Positions 45,801 through 57,670 of a stretch of 64,000 bases of DNA are shown here, piece after piece. This DNA is from Paracyclopina nana. Its lineage: Eukaryota > Arthropoda > Copepoda > Cyclopoida > Cyclopettidae. The notes under the pieces were generated by a model, which was not told the origin of the DNA, made no database searches, and saw only the letters and a program-made list of their open reading frames with translations. The first letter of the stretch is position 1, and each line of letters opens with the position of its first letter. Both the position numbers and the translations under genes were made by a program. The DNA lies in contig JAGUCH010000003.1 of assembly GCA_019096065.1 (NCBI GenBank), positions 5,704,001 to 5,768,000 on the forward strand. The letters run 5' to 3'.

Positions 45801-47146
45801 CAAGAACTCGTCAAGATTTTGGAGGAAACCATGAAGAAAATTGAGCCTCGTGACATTCCGAAAGAGGACGAGATTAACCAGTTTGAAAAGATCAAAGAGG
45901 AAATCAACCAAGATTTGCAAGAGTTGAACATTTTTGCTCAGCAGAGCTTTGACCCACCTGCAGTGGAAGTGGCCACCTCTACTCCCGTCAAAAGAGTGGT
46001 GACAGCAGGTATTTTTATTTCATTTAGGTCTTATTATGTTTGTCCAATTAACCGAGTTGGAATTTCAGAGCCAAGGATAGCATTGAATATGCCCAGTGAA
46101 CCCCTGAATTTGAATGAGCCATTTGATGAATTCGATTTCAAACCCATCCTCAACCCTCCACCCTCATTCTACCAACTGAAACCGGTTAATTCCAACAACC
46201 CATTTTTGTCCTCTCCAGGCCATTCTTTCACTGCTCCCAGACTGGAGGAGCCGGCTGCTGTTGAATATTTAGACCAGTCCATCGATACAATTTCCGCGCC
46301 TTTCTCCCACCAAAACTTTGAGTACGAGGACGCAGTGGACCAAGTGCAAGAAGTGGTCGTGACGAATGACGAGCCACCTCCCATTCCAGACTATGACGAG
46401 GCGCATGTGAATTATGAGCCAAATTATTACCAGCAATCTACTCATGCGCTTAGGGAGCAGCCTGTTGCAGAGAGGCAGGTTCAAGCGCAAGCGGGTAGCA
46501 AATCTGACTTTTTGCTCAAGAAAGCCTTCAGAAAAGTCTCCAATTTGTTTGACAACCTTTTCTTCAGGGGGTAACTATGATTTTAATTAAAGCCATTACT
46601 CGATGCAATAACTGCCCTTCATAGGTTTGGCTTATCTCGCAGCCGGAGGGAAGCTTCTGAAGAGTCCAATATTTGCCCTACTCGAACTCATTTCATTCAT
46701 CCCAAAGTGGCTTTCAGTGTGAAAGGTAGTACAATATTGACCCTTTCAATATTTACTTGAATACGTAGTATTTTTACACTTTACTGCCATTATAGTATTT
46801 CTTCCGTGAAGTATTTTAGAAATGTATTATCCTCGATTTAAGGTCAGTGGCTGTATATTGTAAATCTTCCATGGAAAGAGAACCAACAACAGGGCATAGT
46901 CACCGAGGAATGCACGTAAGCTGCATCATTGCAATAATTACGCAAAGAGCGCTTAAAATCAAATATACTATTTTCTACAGGACTTCAGAGTGCAGTGGAG
47001 TGTGCGCCAAAAATTCGTTAGAAGTCAAGACTGGTAAATGTGAACCTCAATTTGTGCAAAAGCGCTTGGTAGCCTTACACCCAAGTGGCCACAAATTGAT
47101 CAGTGAACTGTTCTGGTTCCCTGCAACTTGTCGATGCGCTCTGTAG
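42807..47146 (+). CDS. Spätzle-like cystine-knot ligand with giant repeat-bearing prodomain
   Basis: Secreted Toll-receptor-type ligand. Eight exons: 42807-42955, 43581-43748, 43895-44084, 44151-46008, 46069-46570, 46625-46725, 46843-46915, 46981-47146; every junction is GT-AG and the sum is in frame, 1068 residues. A signal peptide (MMRALLSTVVFLAVNCGSQ) starts it. A furin-type site RSRR lies at 961-964. The mature part (104 residues) has seven Cys in Spätzle order, with HFIHPKVAFSVKGQWLYIVN, EEC, SECSGVC, CEPQFVQKRLVALHP and FWFPATCRC. The prodomain is about 940 residues, far longer than in Drosophila Spätzle, and at about 331-666 holds some eleven K-[YF]-[TS]-[YF] repeats (KFTYGLLPTE, KYTYGLFPTE, KYTFGILPAE) between Thr/Pro/Glu linkers. 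TTTTTTTTTTCAG directly precedes the ATG. Intron 46009-46068 (60 nt) is in frame. AATAAA at 47177. Confidence 0.9.
42956..43580 (+). other. First coding intron of the Spätzle-like gene (625 bp)
   Basis: By far the longest intron of this gene; the others are 54-145 bp. No exon, repeat or RNA gene was recognised in it. It could hold regulatory sequence, since the start region is squeezed against AASS. Confidence 0.5.
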
Positions 47147-47627
47147 CCAAAACGAAAGTATTGTCAGCAGTGTTCAAATAAAAATGAAACCCCTTTCTAC
47201 AGATGTTTCCTTGATTTTGAGTAGTTAATTGTGTGTCAGATTTGCTGTAATCAGTTTTAACCTGCTTGTCGCTGCATCTTCAACCCAAATACAGATTGGC
47301 CCACGGTAATCAGAGCTCTTAACCTACCAAAAGCCAGATCGGGCTCCAAGTCAAGTTGAGTGTGGACAGGTCGCCTAGCGCGTTGGTGAACACAAACATG
47401 CCCCAGTAAGATAGACTCTATTTATATGAATGGTTATCATTCCGAGAAGCGTGGGACAATATGTATTTGTCATACGTTGTTGGGTTGTCATAGCTAGTAA
47501 GAGAAGTGTTTACTTAAAAAAAGGTAGTAAATAGCTTTTCATTTTCTTCCTCTCTTTTGATTTCTCTCGAACTTGCTCTTGAGCAGTCTCCTTTTGCCTG
47601 ACAAACTGGAAAGTTGAGTACATCAAT
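47147..47627. other. Intergenic, Spätzle-like / 7TM gene
   Basis: About 480 bp with the Spätzle-like polyadenylation signal at 47177 and the 7TM gene's upstream region. Nothing else recognised. Confidence 0.5.
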
Positions 47628-48575
47628 ATGGTGACCGATCCTTTCGTAAGAGCACTTTGCTTCTGCTTTTGGGCGGCTCTGGAGCTGGTCAGCATTCCTT
47701 TGCTAGCGTTCACCATACTATTTGAATACAAGCAGGGCGATCCTCTCAAAAGAAATCTGATTGACAGGGTAAGATATGCACTACATATTTTGTGGCATAA
47801 CTTTCTAGACTAAAGTTAACGACATACGTACTAGATTGCATCAATCAGTTGGAGGGTGACCATTTTGAGCAGCCTCATCCCCCACTCGATTTATTCCTAT
47901 GCCATGCTAGTAGAACCTGTTAATGCCGTAGTAGCTCAACTCTTTATCTTCTTAAGAGAGTTGTTCAACTCATTGAACCTTTTCTCCTTGGTGGAAATGT
48001 CCATGATCAACTTCCTGGTCTTACATGTCTGGAAAAGACATCCTCCCATCAACGAGGACTTCTTCTTGAGGTTTTTCACCCTGCTCAACCTCACAATTTC
48101 ATTTATGGTGGCAACAACAGACTGCATGAAGGTCAGAAAATGGTATTTCCTGTTGCAAAACATGGAGTTGCCAAAGCCGGAAAGCTTTGAGCCAACAGCC
48201 TCACTGATCTTGGCTTTTGGATCTCTGATAGCATTTGTTACCAATATAGTGAGTATATTCCTTACAAAGAAGAGGAATACTGTTGCTGTGCATCCAGTCA
48301 ACCAAGGCAACTATAACAACATTGCTAGAAACAGCGAAGTCTTGAGCATCAATCACGTTTTGAACAACTCCCTAATCGCTATGTTAGTTAGCATCACAAC
48401 TGTCGTGCATAGGCTGCTTCAAAGACACACAACCCAAGAGTATGTCAATAATCTAAATGCCATTCACTATTTCATCACGGCTTTGATAGTGGCATCATTC
48501 ACTCCCTTTTTTGCTCTGTACAAGCTCCCAGCCATGCGAAAATATTTCCGAGACTGTTTGAGTAAATCACAATAA
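47628..48575 (+). CDS. Orphan seven-transmembrane (GPCR-like) protein
   Basis: Two exons, 47628-47768 and 47835-48575; 293 residues. Seven hydrophobic segments can be drawn: ALCFCFWAALELVSIPLLAF; VTILSSLIPHSIYSYAML; FSLVEMSMINFLVLHVW ending in WKR where class A receptors have DRY; FFTLLNLTISFMVATTD; SLILAFGSLIAFVTNIVSIF; SLIAMLVSITTVVHRLL; and YFITALIVASFTPFFALY followed by KLPAMRKYFRDCLS, which looks like TM7 plus helix 8 (NPxxY replaced). Loops are short. I do not recognise a ligand family; it resembles a very reduced class A receptor and may be lineage-specific. The start is supported by TM1 and the junction keeps frame. AATAAA follows near 48616. Confidence 0.75.
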
Positions 48576-49818
48576 ATGCAAAGAGGTGTTTATGTATCAA
48601 TGATCTACACCCAAAATAAATAGCATCTGTATTCTTACCAAGTTTCTGATTTTACTCCGTCGCAAAACAATATACCGTAAAAGAGAAAGCTCAAGCTATC
48701 GTCGGGTCAATGGCAGCCGAGAAGCGGTTAGCATGACCTTCCGCGCGACTATCACGCTTCACCGCGGGCATTTCAGGAGCGGTACGCGCGGCGGCCAAAA
48801 AAATGTATTATCCTCACATTGATGATAGTCTTTAACGAAAAAACTGGGGTGGGAATATTATGTCTATTTACTTTAAAACAGGAGCATACAGGTACATATA
48901 CGTATAATTGAGGATTAATTTTCCTCACTAATTTGTCTAGTTAATCTTAGCCAAAGTAGCGATATGTTATGCAAATCTGTTGAGGACTTTGATTCTTTAC
49001 TGATCTAATATACGTGATAATGTTTTTATCAATGCATTGGACAACCTTGAAAGAAGTTGTCTCCTAATTTGAACTAGCTCAAGTACTCAATTTTTCTTGA
49101 TGGAACGAAAACAAACGAAATATCCATTAGTTAGATAGGCGCTGTTTCCGCCTCAGAGACTGAATTTTATGATCACCAAAAGTGACAAATATTTTTCCTA
49201 GCTAGCCCGAGGTATAGAGAATAAAAGAAGTTCATAGTCTGAAACAATTGCTCTGTCGCCTAGTTATTAAGCTATGATGGAAAAAACATTAGAAAGCTAA
49301 TTGTGTAATTTTTTGGCTGATGCACGAATACCAACAATTTCAATTTCATAGCTTTTTCGAGATGGAAGTAACAGTCTAACAAAATGCGAGTGGTTCCTGC
49401 TTTCAAGTTATTAGGCTATAGTTGTTTCCCAAAGTTGGGAAGTCATGTTTCAAAATCAAGTATGTGATGCTATTCTCTTACAAGAACCCATCTGTCAACT
49501 CTTAATGAAAATAGAGCTCTTGCATGCCCAAAAGCATGCCCAAGAAATTGAAACGGGAAAGCTTCCAAATATGTCTAGCTTTAGTATTATAAGCCTTTAA
49601 GCTACTGATTTTTTCCATAACCCCTTACAGTTTTTGTTGATTGTGATATTTGCCAACTCTATTTTTTTATAGTAGTTTAAAATACGAACGTTTTTTCATT
49701 AGAGTAGCATTCGAGTGACATTAGCTGACCAAGCATAATTACCTTTTTGCAACAGAATGGCTTTATTGTATGCTCTTCTCAAACTTCTTCATGAGGCAAT
49801 TGAACTCAAGCAATCACC
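48576..49818. other. Intergenic, no gene recognised
   Basis: About 1.2 kb. After the 7TM polyadenylation signal there is a GC-rich patch at about 48710-48800 (CCGCGCGACT, GGTACGCGCGGCGG) and then AT-rich sequence without coding potential. No tRNA-like fold or repeat was identified by eye. Confidence 0.5.
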
Positions 49819-51490
49819 ATGTCAGGTCGAACTGTCAAACTAAAACCTGCAAGAGATAACTCTAAGAAAAATCCAGAGTTCTTGCTAGTAAAGCAAGATT
49901 TGGACTTACGAGGTAAGATCTTGCAACACATGCCTAAATAGAAACAGTGGTCATGTGCAAGCTAGGGCTCTGATATTGAATTTGTTCTTAGCAAAGCATG
50001 GAAAGAAAAAGGCAAGTTATTTCACTGACAGCTACATCGACAGAGATCGAGCAGCGGTGACCGCGGAGACCAAAGACATCAAAAGTGATCTCAGAGTGAG
50101 TTATGAAGAATCACACATTGAATACTGAATCAGCTAAATATTACTTTATATCGGAATTTACATAGACCAAACAAAAGAAAGACAAAGGCTTAGCTTTCAA
50201 ACGGCATGAAGTTCTGGAAGAAGAAGTTGACATTGAAACCTACTTGCTACAAGGCCAGCACGAATTGAAGTAAAACCTTGCTGAAATGATTCAGGGAATT
50301 GTGAGCGCATATATATAAACTAAAGCGTTCACAACTCACTGAATCCGTCTATATTTAGCTGTAGGCTATTCTGCGGTCATTCAATGCATACCGTTCCAAT
50401 TTTTCAGACTAGGCAAGCCAAGATCAGCGTTGCATTACTTGGATAAGGCATGCTCATTATCGTTTGACACTGATCAGCCAATAATCGATGCTTTCCTGGT
50501 CAGAAGCAAGTGTTTGATTCAACTGGGTGAGGTATCCTTCTAGCTCCCACTAATTCTTAGTACTTATTGCGTGCTCTTTACCTATACATTTATTTTTTAG
50601 TACAATTTGGCAAATCAGGATGCTTCAATAGCTTTGAAAACATCCCCAAACACTTTGAGAGTAATGATTGCCAAGGCCAATGCTCTTTATTGCCTAGGAG
50701 ACTTTGAAAAAGCTCTCATATATTTCCACAGGTAAATTTTGTATCACGTACTGAATAACGTAAAAATGAAACCCTTGATAGGGCTAAAAGAGCAAGGCCC
50801 ACCCAAAAAATTGCAAGTATGGGAATTACGCAATGTAGAGGAGCTATAGAAAATTCACTGTGCAGGGCTAATTGTAAGGTAATTGTGATAGCTTTATAAT
50901 AATTTGCGAAAGGAAGCCTCATAATGTCTAGCCTTTGCAGGTTTTTCATCAATTGAAGAATGTCTTAACCAGAATGATAGAGTATGAAGAAACAGCCATT
51001 AGCATCGCTCAAAATGTCGAGGGTGGCCCAAATGAATTGGGCGACGCATGCTGGGATGCTAACTCTAAATGCATAAAAGGTTCAAAGAATATATTCAGAA
51101 CCGCACATAAAGTTAGAGAAATGATTCCTCATAACTGTATTACAATTAGGGAGCATGGAGCAAGAAATGAATGCTTTTGCAGTTGCGAACTTGGTGGAGC
51201 ACGCAATTGCAAAATTCGAAAATCTTTCACTGCCCGATCCACCGACAGAGAGAAAAATGGAGACTTCAAGCAAAAGCTCTTACGTGGTGCAAGCTAACAA
51301 GGACATTCTTGGTGAACTATTCGAAGATCAGTCCTTTTTATTGACTTTCTTAAATAATTTCCCTGAGCCGAACAAAATTAACCCATCTCATAAGAAGATG
51401 AAGAGTGTAGCACAGGAAGGACTGGAATATTTGTCCACAAGGAAAAATTTCTGGCAAGCACAAAACCCTCTGTTCTCAAGAAAAAGCTAG
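49819..51490 (+). CDS. ODAD4: Outer dynein arm docking complex subunit 4 (TTC25), C-terminally short
   Basis: TPR protein that docks outer dynein arms on ciliary and sperm axonemes. Eight exons: 49819-49912, 49992-50095, 50166-50269, 50408-50531, 50601-50731, 50782-50878, 50941-51079, 51150-51490; 377 residues. Family stretches: YLLQGQHELKLGKPRSALHYLDKA, FLVRSKCLIQLGEYNLANQDAS, IAKANALYCLGDFEKALIYFHRA, GITQCRGAIENS, then DILGELFEDQSFLLTFLNN and GLEYLSTRKNFWQAQNPLFSRK, matching human ...YLDTRSNFWRQQKPIYAR. Human ODAD4 is 672 residues and continues with further TPRs; here the frame stops right after SRKS and no later exon was found before DCP1 on the other strand. The exon 7/8 splice was chosen by phase. 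Presence suggests motile cilia or flagellate sperm. Confidence 0.85.
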
Positions 51491-51812
51491 ATGTAAGGTT
51501 GAAATCCTAGACGCAAGCCTATTTCGTCCGATACACTTAACTTTATTCTAGTTCTTTTTTATTAGAGGATCGTTGCAATCGTCAAAGGAGAGGAAACGTA
51601 CTGTTTTATATATAGAACAACTGGCTCATGAAAATAATTCTGGGATACTTTTTTCTGTTTCGGCATGATCAAATAGTAGTATTATGAGTTGTAGCTCATA
51701 GCTGCAGCCCACGAAATTTTAGTAGCTTAGCTCTAATACTGCCGTCAAAGTGCTTAAAAGAAGGGATAGTGCAGAGTCGGGAGAAGCAAGAGAGAATCGC
51801 GAGAAAAAGTAA
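51491..51812. other. Convergent 3' region, ODAD4 / DCP1
   Basis: About 320 bp between two stops on opposite strands. I looked for the missing ODAD4 C-terminal TPR exons here and saw none. Confidence 0.55.
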
Positions 51813-53145
51813 CTATTGCAGCTTGGTGTTTAGGCTTTCCACGTAAGCCTGATGAAGTTTGGTGATCAAACTGCGATCCGTGTTTAGTAAGTGTCGAAAT
51901 GCCTGAAATTGCAATAAAAATCATATGCACCCTCCCATTGTCTAGACATTTTAGTAGGCTTTTTTACCTGCAAAAGTTGATCCTCGGTCAAGGGTGTAAT
52001 AGCCGGTATCTGCCGCTGTACGGGCATTCCACCATTCAATGGGGATGACATCACACCTCCCAAATTTGGGAAAACAGGATGCGGCTGAAGCGAAACTTCC
52101 ATACTTTGCTGGCTCGCCGCGAATACCATGGGGCTTAACAACTCTGGTTGCTCTTGTACATTTGCTGCTGTCTTAGCCACCGAAGTCGGGACTGCAGGTT
52201 GTTGTGCCAAAACCGACGCATAAGATCCATTAACCTTGTTGTCATTCTTCTTTGCCTTACCGGGGGTCGCTTTTACATGTTCCTTGGCGTTGGTAGCCTT
52301 TTTAGAAGACCTGGGCTTGTAATCAGATTCGAGGTCACTCGCTGCTTTAGCCTGTGGCGGCAAAGGAGGCATTTTGTGTGGCGATTCCAAGGAGTCCACA
52401 GACATGACGCCAGAAGAGGAGAGAAGGTTTTGAAGTGCTGTCATGGGTGGCTGGTTGATTTGCTGCTGGGACATCATAATTCCGGGTGGGGGTGGGTTGA
52501 TGCTTTGGCTGCTGCTGACCTGGGCGAAAAAAGCGGCCACGCTGTCGTCGTTCTTCTTTTCCACCTCCTGCTGGTTTTGGTTGCTGAGCAGCCGTAACAG
52601 CTTTTCACCCCCTGACAACTGACTTGGCTTGGCCAGTTTCCCTTCCTTCGACCCGGCGTTGTTCAACATGTCTGCCAAATTGACGTATCCGGGATCATTT
52701 TGAGCGGCTGGCCGGCCACTCTTCAGGGTTGTTATGATGTCAGTGATCGTGGTGAAGAGCTTTTTGCAATTGCTCTGCTCGTAAAACCAGATGCCGAGGA
52801 TGTCCTTGGTTTTGTAGAGCAAGAAAGGGGTTTTATCTTGCAATTCTATGTCTGGAGTCACTGGCTGGATCAGGTTTGTCGTTGATAGCCTGTTCAAGAT
52901 CAGAAACCCGTAGGTCGGCTCACATTTACGAGCGTAGACAAAGAGCGTGCCTTCGATGTTCGTTTTCTCCCATTCGGTGCCCTCGTACTTGTACAGCGCA
53001 ACCTAAAACTCATTTTTGTGAGGGTATGAGAAGACAACAACGCTGAAATTGACCTCACCTGTGGCGACGACATCAAAATCTCTTTGATGTAAGGGTCGAT
53101 GCGCTGGAGAGAGGCCAGGTTCATGCGTAACTCCGAAGGATCCAT
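51813..53145 (-). CDS. DCP1: mRNA-decapping enzyme subunit 1
   Basis: Activator of the DCP2 decapping enzyme in P-bodies. Three exons in sense order: 53145-53059, 53002-51968, 51902-51813; 403 residues. The N-terminal EVH1-like domain includes LQRIDPYIKEIL, VALYKYEGTEWEKTNIEGTLFVY, YGFLILNRLSTTNLIQPV, FLLYKTKDILGIWFYEQSNCKKL. A Gln/Ser/Pro-rich linker follows. The C-terminus LTEDQLLQAFRHLLNTDRSLITKLHQAYVE is the trimerisation domain, completed only by the small last exon. ATG at 53145 was chosen (MDPSELRMNLASL); an in-frame ATG at 53205 would add 20 residues with no family support. Confidence 0.94.
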
Positions 53146-53588
53146 TTTTCCTGTTGTTGTTTTAAAACACGAAAAATATCGCGAGTTGCGAGGGTGTCTA
53201 TTCATGAAAGGATTATCTGGAGCAAGTTATTTCCTTTTTGAGGTAACGCTCCCAAGTTTCTTTTTCGAAGAGAGAAAAATGCTCCGTTTTGATTGGCTAA
53301 AAAGTAGTAGGAACTTAGTCACTTTTTTGAGGTATCTTATTTTTATTTATTTATGTTTTTAATGGCGTTAAATAGATTTTATTTAATGCATAACCCCGTT
53401 TACTAAGCCTCAGATATTATTTGGCTGTGATCATTGCATGAAAGAAGGAATAAAAAGGAGTTGCTTTATGCTTTGCATCAGTCTGCTAGTGGATTGGTAC
53501 TCAACTCGAGCAAGAGTAGTCGAGTAGTTCTTCGTCGCGGACGACACCCAGTTTATCTCGCATCAAGAGCATCCTGTCATTGGACACG
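53146..53588. promoter_or_regulatory. Divergent promoter interval, DCP1 / NCKAP1
   Basis: About 440 bp between divergent start codons; inferred to carry both promoters. No specific site identified. Confidence 0.45.
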
Positions 53589-56500
53589 ATGGCTCTCCCT
53601 ATGGTGGTCCACCAGCAAAAACTGGCCGAGAAGCTCACGATTCTCCGGTCGAGGGGCGAGGGAATGCTGACTCGTATTTACAACATCAAGAAAGCGTGTG
53701 GTGATCAAAAGTCCAAGCCGGCCTTTCTGTCAGACAAGTCGCTGGAAACCTCTGTCAAGTACATCGTCCGTAGGTTTCCCAACATCGACCCCAAGTCTCT
53801 GTCGAGTGTACAGCCATTGCGAACTGAAGTCCTCAAGTCTCTGTCCCTCTACTACTACACATTTGTTGACCTTTTGGACTTCAAGGATCACGTCAGTGAA
53901 CTCCTTACCACCATTGATGCTTGTGGAGTGGTCTTCGACCTCAGCCTCAATTTTGACCTCACCAGACTCTACTTGGATGTTGTGAGCATTTACGTGCGAC
54001 TGTTGATCCTCTTGTCTAGAGTGGATGATCGCAAAGCAGTTCTTGGCTTGTTCAACGCTGCCCATGAAATGGTTCACGGGGCGTGCGATCCTGCCTTTCC
54101 TAGGCTTGGACAGCTGATAGTCGACTACGATCCGCCGCTCAAAAAGCTATCCGAGGAATTTGTGCCTCACGGACGCATACTGAACAGGGCTCTCTTGTCC
54201 TTGGCTGCCATCTACCCAAGGCGCAATTTAAGCGCGGACCAATGGCGATCAGCACAAATGTTATCGCTGGTGTCCAACCCTAACCAGCTGCTGAACCCTG
54301 CACACACAGAAACCATTCCTTGTGAATACTTGTCTCTGGAGACTCTCGAGCGCTGGATCATCTTTGGGTTTGCTCTCTGCCATCCCACCTTGTCTCAAAA
54401 TCAGACTGCCAACGAGCTATGGGTTCTAGCTCTCTCCTCGGGATGGGTTGTGCCCCTTTTCCGGGATGAGGTTGTCTACATTCACAACTACATCCAATCC
54501 TTCTTTGAGGGCATCAAGGGGTACAGCAAAAAAGTCTCCGAAGTAAAAGACTGCTACAACAATGCTGTTCAAAATGCATGCATCATTCATCGAGAGAGAA
54601 GAAAATTTCTCAGGTCTGCCCTTAGAGAGCTTGTCTTGCTCTCTGCTGATCAACCAGGCCTGCTGGGTCCAAAAGCTCTCTTCATTTTCATGGGAATGTG
54701 CTTTTGCCGAGATGAGGTAAACCTTTTTTAAAAAGTTATCTAGTCATTTTCTTAATTGACTCGTATATTTTGGCCACAGATCATTTGGATGATGCATCAC
54801 CATGAGAACCCACCTCCACGCAATACCAAAAATAAGGGCCAAGAGGATCTCGTCGACAGATACTTGCCTGAGCTAATTTTTTACATGGAAGAAATTCGAG
54901 GCTTGGTTCGCAAGTATAGTCAAGTCATTCAACGTTACTATGTGCAATACCTATCTGGCTACGATGCTATTGCTCTTGACCAAAGCATTCAAAACTTGAA
55001 TGGGATACCAGAAGAGGACTCCGTGCTGCTGTCCTCGATTTGCCACACCATTTCGAATGTGGGAGTCGACCAGGTGGAAGATCCAGACATGAACTTTGAC
55101 TTCTCTGGCTTGAGGTTAGATTGGGCCCGCCTTCAGAGTTACATCTCAAGCCATCAGATGAGCACCAAACACGGTCTGCTTTTGGATGCTTTCAAGGCCT
55201 CTGGAATTGCTCCTCTGCTGAACACTATCGTCTTCCACACAAGAATGGTTGACCAGTTGGAGGAGATGCTGGTGGAGACCTCAGACCTGTCTTTGTTCTG
55301 CTTTTATGCTCGTTTGTTCGAAGACCATTTTCAAATGTGCCTTGAATTCCCTGCCCAAAATCGCTTCATTATTTCCTTTCCTCTCGTTTGCGGCCACTTT
55401 TCCCAAATAACCAATGAGTTCTGCCCCGAAGAGAGGATTCATATCCGTGAAAGAAGCCTCAGTGTGGTGAATATGTTTCTGGATGAGATGTCTAAGGAGG
55501 CCAAGAATATCATCACCACTATTTGCGATGAGCAGTGCAACTTATCGGATCGCCTGTTGCCAAAGCATTGTGCTGCCCTTATTGTAGATGTAAGTTCATA
55601 AAATCATTTGATGCATAATGATGGTCAATAGTCTTAATTGTTATAACTTAGGCTGTATCCAAAAAGAAAAGAGAGAAAAAAAGAGTGATGCATTTGCAAG
55701 AGCGACCTGGAGCTGAAAGCTACCGCAAGACCAGAGAAGATCTTACCACCATGGACAAGCTTCACATGGCCTTGACCGAGTTGTCATTCTCCATCAATTA
55801 CACATCCAGCATCAATGTGTGGGAGTACGCATTTGCCCCTCGTGAATACTTGAATCAACACTTGGAATCCAGATTCGCCCGTGCCCTGGCTGGGATGGTC
55901 ATGTTTTCTCCCGAAACTTCCGAAATTGCCAAACCTTCCGAACTTCTAACGTCAGTGCGTGCCTACATGAACGTGCTCCAGTCTGTTGAGAACTACATCC
56001 ACGTCGATATGACAAGAATCTTCAACAACGTTTTGCTGCAACAAACTCAACAGACCGATTCAAACGGTGAGCAGACCATCGCATCCATGTACACTCAATG
56101 GTACTCGAGCATCCTGCTGAGGAGAGTCAGCGCTGGCCATATCTGCTTTTCTCCCACTTTGAAGTCATTTGTTTCGCTCACCGCTGAAGGTGCCATCCCA
56201 TTCAATGCCGAGGAGTTCTCGGACCCAACTGAGTTGCGGGCCTTGACTGAACTTATTGGCCCTTATGGAATTAGGCTCTTAAACGAAACTTTAATGTGGC
56301 ACATTGGCAGCCAAGTGTCCGAGCTGAAAAAATTGGTGTACCAAAATCAAGATGTATTAGAGGCTTTGCGAACCAATTTCGACAAGCCCGACACTATGAA
56401 GGAGCTGACGAAGAAATTACACGATGTCGATTCCGTTTTGCAAAGGATGACAATTGTTGGAGTAATTTTGAGCTTCAAGAAGCTGATTGATGATGCGCTC

Positions 56501-57127
56501 AATTGGCAACTGGAGGAAAGGATTCCTTTCTTGTATAGCACCATAAGTGATGTGCACGAGCACAGCCTGCCTGATCAGTCCATGTTGATCAACGAAATGG
56601 CCTCTTCGGCTGGATTCGCCAATAAATTGGACCCTCTGTTGGTTCAATGCATTCAAACATTGCCCAAGCAAGAATTCGGAGATGACTACATCGTTTCATG
56701 TCTTCTGATGGTTTTTGTGGCAGTCTCCATTCCAAAATTGGCCAAGTCAGAGTCTTCACAGTTTAAAGTTCAGCTTGACGCTCATGCGAACAACATTCAT
56801 TGCTTGGCAGTGGCTGTCAATGAGATTTTTGGAGTGCTTTTCAGCCTCTGTGGAAGAGATGACTTGGAGGATCGCTTGAAAGAATTTTTGGCATTGGCAT
56901 CTTCAAGCCTGCTGCGGCTTGCCCAAGAGACGTCCAAAGAAGACGTTAAGAACCGAGAGTCTGTATATATTCTCTTGGATCTCATTGTAAATGCTTCCCC
57001 GTTTTTATCTATGGACCTACTCGAGTCATGCTTTCCCTACACTCTATTGAGAAATTCCTACCACAATGTGCATAAGTTAAGCTATGTTAACTCAGCTGCC
57101 GCAGTTACTGGCTCTGTCGCTTCCTAA
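53589..57127 (+). CDS. NCKAP1: Nck-associated protein 1 / Hem (WAVE complex subunit)
   Basis: Large helical scaffold of the WAVE regulatory complex, which switches on Arp2/3-driven actin assembly under Rac control. Three exons: 53589-54716, 54780-55589, 55652-57127; 1137 residues, matching human NCKAP1 (1128). Family stretches: QQKLAEKLTILRSRGEGMLTRIYNIKKACGD, FPNIDPKS, SLSLYYYTFVDLLDFKDHVSELLTTIDAC, TRLYLDVVSIYVRLLILLSRVDDRKAVLGLFNAAHEM, ERRKFLRSALRELVLL, then VDRYLPELIFYMEEIRGLVRKYSQVIQRYYVQYLSGYD and FVAVSIPKLA. Only two introns in 3.5 kb. AATAAA overlaps the stop region (57126-57131). Confidence 0.96.
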
Positions 57128-57229
57128 ATAAAATTTTCATTGGTTGGAATGATGTTCCCTTTTCCTTATAGTCAGTGCTCATGCATTTCACATTGACTTG
57201 AAGAAGTTCCTAACCCAAACTTTTCGCAA

Positions 57230-57670
57230 CACCCAACAATATAGACAGCAGCATCATAACAAAGACACTCCATCTACCGAGTTTTTTGAAGAAACACTTG
57301 TGAGCCGAGTTCAAAATCACATTTTGTATGCATTAGTCGAGCCACTTTATTTAGGGCAAATAGCTATAGTAAATGGTTACTTTGTTTTTACAAATGCATA
57401 GCTTCAGGACTCTAACGTCTTGATGTTTTAAGTTTTTTGGGTACAATAGATTTAAAACCATTTTATTTTACCGTCATAAAGTAATCCTTCACAAAAATTG
57501 ATAACTCTTATGTGCTTGGGTCTTTATTTCGAACTACTTTACGAGTCGCAAAAACGCGCTAACTCAGTTTTTTGGCTCGAGCAGTGTCAGCTGAAAATCA
57601 CAAATGTTGCCCATAAAGGCCGCTGGGATCGCCCTACATCAATGTTATTGTTATGATACTTATGTGAATA
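57230..57670. repeat. Dispersed repeat, second copy of 19795-20230
   Basis: Shares long blocks with the interior of the second foldback-like element in the PHR intron: AGCATCATAACAAAGACAC, TTTTTTGAAGAAACACTTG, TGCTTGGGTCTTTATTTC, and GGCCGCTGGGATCGCCCTAC followed by ATCAATGTTATTGTTATGAT. Over about 430 bp the copies look 75-85 percent alike by eye. Both are in the same orientation. The termini with ACCCGCACCA repeats are not seen here, so this is a partial copy. A 67-codon frame inside is not a gene. Confidence 0.75.

Noticed and set aside
57198-57401. 67-codon frame
   Set aside because: Lies in the dispersed repeat shared with the PHR intron.
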